Shown: in pieces, positions 61,879 through 64,000 of the stretch
Position numbering within the stretch: the first letter of the stretch is position 1
Layout: the number at the start of each line of letters is the position of its first letter
Source of the DNA: Caballeronia sp. M1242
GTDB lineage: Bacteria > Pseudomonadota > Gammaproteobacteria > Burkholderiales > Burkholderiaceae
Direction: 5' to 3'
Assembly (NCBI RefSeq): GCF_017220215.1
Contig: NZ_CP071132.1
Coordinates: 248,001-312,000 of the forward strand
Length of the DNA: 64,000 nucleotides
Program-made: the position numbers and the translations under genes
Notes under the pieces: model-generated
Database searches by the model: none
What the model saw: only the letters and a program-made list of their open reading frames with translations
What the model was told of the DNA's origin: nothing

Positions 61879-62654
61879 TGAACCGGAGGTAGGCCGTCGA
61901 TTGCGCCGATGGCTGTGCCTGGTCGGTCGGGGAACGCCATGCCGGTGTAAGAACCGGCTGTGATCGCTACGCCCTTCTCCACGGCGAGGCCGCAGGACAC
62001 CGCGTGGTTGATGGTCCATGCAAGCAGCCGCCGCGGGTCGCCGGCGGGATTCGCGGGCGTTGCGTCGAAGAGCGGCCGGCCGTCGTACGTAAAGGCCATC
62101 GTCGGCGATACGAAGGGGAACGACTCGTCATACGGCACGCCTTCGCCGAGCACCAACGCGCCGTGATTCTGCAGATCCGCGAGTTGCCAGAGTTTGTCGA
62201 CATCCGGCCATCCGGCGAAGCGGCTTGCGACGACTTCGATGGCCGAATGAATGCAATCTATAGCGGCCAGCACTTGCGCGTCGTCGTACGGACCGCTACC
62301 CGCTTCGAAGCGCCGGTTGAACGTGAACGCCACTTCGAGTTCCAGCGCGGCCTTACCGAAGGCCTGCATCGAAAGGCGCGCGCCCGAGCGATGCACGCCG
62401 TCCGCCGGCAGAAGCGCAGCCTGAATGGGACCGTCCGTCGATTTGGCACCCACCTTCCAGCCGCCGATGACACCTGCATGACCGGCATCCGCGACGCCTG
62501 CGCCGACCGCGCACAATGTCGCCTCTTGCACAGCGTAGGCTTCGTCGGCGCTCGTTGGTCGCGCGCCTTCGGGCAAGGTGTCGAGCTTCGCGCGATGCGC
62601 CTTTGCTTGCACCAAGAGGCGAGCGGCAGCCGCAGCGTCGAACCGGGCGCTCAC
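61863..62654 (-). CDS. 2-Keto-4-pentenoate hydratase-like protein
   Basis: A 263-residue member of the 2-oxopent-4-enoate hydratase/fumarylacetoacetase-like family. It shows GWKVGAKSTDGPIQAALL near residue 75, LELEVAFTFNRRFEA near residue 118, DLQNHGALVLGEGVPYDES near residue 180, and the C-terminal GVAITAGSYTGMAFPDRPGTAIG. In catechol meta-cleavage it adds water to a dienoate; other members are decarboxylases. The GTG at 62654 overlaps the aminotransferase stop (GTGA), so the pair is coupled. No other meta-cleavage enzymes are seen here. Confidence 0.87.
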   Translation of the reverse strand: MSARFDAAAAARLLVQAKAHRAKLDTLPEGARPTSADEAYAVQEATLCAVGAGVADAGHAGVIGGWKVGAKSTDGPIQAALLPADGVHRSGARLSMQAFGKAALELEVAFTFNRRFEAGSGPYDDAQVLAAIDCIHSAIEVVASRFAGWPDVDKLWQLADLQNHGALVLGEGVPYDESFPFVSPTMAFTYDGRPLFDATPANPAGDPRRLLAWTINHAVSCGLAVEKGVAITAGSYTGMAFPDRPGTAIGAIDGLPPVQLHFE

Positions 62655-63871
62655 GCGGCCACCTTCAATTCGGGCTTCGCGATATGGCTCGTCAGATGGC
62701 TCATCGCTGCGGCCACGCCGCTGTCTTTCAGTGGTACGCCCGCGAGATTCAGTCCCATTTCGCAGCCCGTTAGCGCGGCCATCAGCGTGAGGTCGTTGCA
62801 GTCGCCCAGGTGCCCGATGCGGAACATGCGACCCCTCAGCTTGCCGAGGCCCGTGCCCAGCGACATGTCGAAGTGCTCGTAGATAAGCTTGCGGACAGAG
62901 TCGGCATCGACGCCTTCCGGCATCATCACGCCCGTGAGCACCGGCGAGTAGACGGCGGGATCGGCACATTGAATCTCGAGTCCCCACGCCGTGACCGCGG
63001 AACGGCACGCCGCCGCTAGCCGCTGATGCCGCGCGAACACATTGTCGAGCCCTTCCCCGAGAATCATGTCCAGCGCTTCGAGGAGGCCGTACAGCAGGTT
63101 CGTGTTCGGCGTGTAGGGCCAATAGCCCTGCTTGTTCATTTCGATGATCTCTTTCCAGTCCCAGAACGCGCGCGGCAGCTTGGCCTCGTTCGATGCCTCG
63201 AGCGCCTTTTGCGAGACCGCGTTGAAGCTGATGCCCGGCGGAAGCATCAAGCCTTTCTGCGAGCCCGACACGGTGACGTCGACGCCCCATTCGTCGTGGC
63301 GGTAATCGGCGGATGCAAGGCCCGAGATGGTATCGACGAGGAGCAGCGCGGGATGGCCCGCGGCATCCATTGCGCGGCGCACTGCGGCGATGTCGGAGGT
63401 CACGCCGGTCGACGTCTCGTTATGAACGACGCAGACGGCCTTGATCGCATGCTGCGTGTCTTCGCGCAGGCGCTTCTCGATCACGTCGGGCTGCACGCCG
63501 CGACGCCAGCCTTCGATGCCCGGCAACCCCAAAAACTCGGGCTTCAGGCCGAGTTTCTCGGCCATCTTCTTCCATAGGCTCGCGAAGTGGCCCGTCTCGT
63601 ACATGAGGACGGCATCGCCCGGACTCAGCGTATTGGAGAGCGCCGCTTCCCACGCGCCCGTTCCCGACGCCGGATAGATCACGACCGGTTGCGTCGTTTT
63701 GAAGATCCGCTTGATGCCGTCCAGCACTTTCAGGCCGAGTGCGCCGAACTCCGGACCGCGATGGTCGATCGTCGGGTAGCTCATTGCACGCAGAATGCGA
63801 TCGGGCACCGGACTCGGCCCTGGAATCTGCAAAAAGTGACGGCCAGCGGGATGAAAGTCGAGCGTCAGCAT
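62651..63871 (-). CDS. Serine-glyoxylate/alanine-glyoxylate-type aminotransferase
   Basis: A 406-residue fold-type I class V aminotransferase. PGPSPVPDRILRAMSYPTIDHRGPEFG near residue 18 (split 18-44), YPASGTGAWEAALSNTLSPGD near residue 65, VCVVHNETSTGVTSDIAAVR near residue 148 and the PLP Lys in TVSGSQKGLMLPPGISFN near residue 205 resemble methylotroph serine-glyoxylate aminotransferases and BhcA. It moves an amino group to glyoxylate or a similar keto acid. It is the first gene of the leftward cluster. Confidence 0.92.
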   Translation of the reverse strand: MLTLDFHPAGRHFLQIPGPSPVPDRILRAMSYPTIDHRGPEFGALGLKVLDGIKRIFKTTQPVVIYPASGTGAWEAALSNTLSPGDAVLMYETGHFASLWKKMAEKLGLKPEFLGLPGIEGWRRGVQPDVIEKRLREDTQHAIKAVCVVHNETSTGVTSDIAAVRRAMDAAGHPALLLVDTISGLASADYRHDEWGVDVTVSGSQKGLMLPPGISFNAVSQKALEASNEAKLPRAFWDWKEIIEMNKQGYWPYTPNTNLLYGLLEALDMILGEGLDNVFARHQRLAAACRSAVTAWGLEIQCADPAVYSPVLTGVMMPEGVDADSVRKLIYEHFDMSLGTGLGKLRGRMFRIGHLGDCNDLTLMAALTGCEMGLNLAGVPLKDSGVAAAMSHLTSHIAKPELKVAA

Positions 63872-63894
63872 CAGTGCGCGTCCTCAAAAATTGA

Positions 63895-63910
63895 ATTTTG
63901 CATGCAAAAT
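63895..63910. promoter_or_regulatory. 16-bp palindrome ATTTTGCATGCAAAAT
   Basis: A perfect palindrome 24 bp upstream of the aminotransferase start on its promoter side. It is the symmetric form of the GCATGCAAAA core found in the heptamer arrays. It could be an operator or simply a repeat unit pair; the position alone cannot decide. Confidence 0.5.
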
Positions 63911-64000
63911 ACTCTAACGCAGTGACTCGCGCCGGCAAAGGATTTATTAGGCCGAATGGGCTAGGGATAACCCGTTAGCGGTTTTTCAGCCATTCCGTGA

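Noticed and set aside
53831..63871. A complete beta-hydroxyaspartate cycle
   Set aside because: The aminotransferase and the DSD1-type enzyme resemble BhcA and BhcC, but I see no hydroxyaspartate dehydratase and no iminosuccinate reductase; other members of the cluster do not fit.
1..64000. Genomic island, phage or insertion sequence
   Set aside because: No integrase, transposase, tRNA or flanking direct repeat was found; composition looks even by eye.

Overview
The window looks like a chromosomal segment of a Burkholderia sensu lato bacterium (Burkholderia, Paraburkholderia or Caballeronia). The reasons are high GC, dense operons with many 4-bp ATGA/GTGA overlaps, several GTG or TTG starts, and the gene content: a prpR/prpB-prpC-acnD-prpF methylcitrate locus, ABC uptake systems and many catabolic clusters. 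I see no rRNA, tRNA, transposase, phage gene or CRISPR array. Genus is an inference from gene content and style, not from a marker gene.

Left part (1-19.6 kb). A leftward operon (1-6265) couples deoxyribose-phosphate aldolase (deoC) to a two-domain ALDH16-type aldehyde dehydrogenase, a RbsD/FucU-type sugar mutarotase, a PfkB sugar kinase and a sugar ABC transporter. This makes a coherent route for deoxyribose or a similar sugar. A 16-bp palindrome with TGTTA half-sites lies upstream. Next (6405-14331) are two flavin monooxygenase-type genes with a complete peptide/opine-type ABC importer, probably for organosulfur or a similar scavenging role. Rightward from 14633 is a four-gene envelope operon: glycolipid-type glycosyltransferase, membrane protein, protein phosphatase and YdcF/DUF218.

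Middle part (17.6-33.2 kb). prpR diverges from prpB, prpC, acnD and prpF, with a near-consensus sigma-54 promoter and tandem candidate activator sites between them. An SDR, a LysR regulator divergent from an MFS transporter plus amidohydrolase, an unknown protein built from two copies of one unit, a FadR-type GntR regulator and two small unknown genes follow.

The most unusual locus is 33781-39894. A stand-alone carrier protein, an acyl-CoA-dehydrogenase-like flavoprotein, an aminoacyl-tRNA-synthetase-like amino acid:[carrier protein] ligase, a DUF1839 protein and a GH2/beta-mannosidase-like protein lie in one operon-like run. The parts suggest that an amino acid is charged on the carrier, possibly oxidised, then transferred to an unknown acceptor, perhaps a sugar conjugate.

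Right part (40-64 kb). It holds a TonB-dependent receptor, a DUF2278 protein, a MacB/DevBCA-like ABC exporter with its HlyD adaptor, a tartrate/D-malate dehydrogenase, a secreted unknown, a Cache-GGDEF diguanylate cyclase, a LysE exporter, a FUSC-like protein, and a leftward catabolic run (53831-63871). That run carries a D-threonine aldolase-like enzyme, a CoA-transferase, a crotonase, an MFS transporter, a YdiJ-like D-2-hydroxyacid dehydrogenase, a ketopentenoate hydratase-like enzyme and a serine-glyoxylate-type aminotransferase.

Across the window, many intergenic regions carry short degenerate arrays with a strict 7-bp period built on GCA/ATGC. Some run into gene ends and apparently supply codons of prpB and of the hydratase gene.
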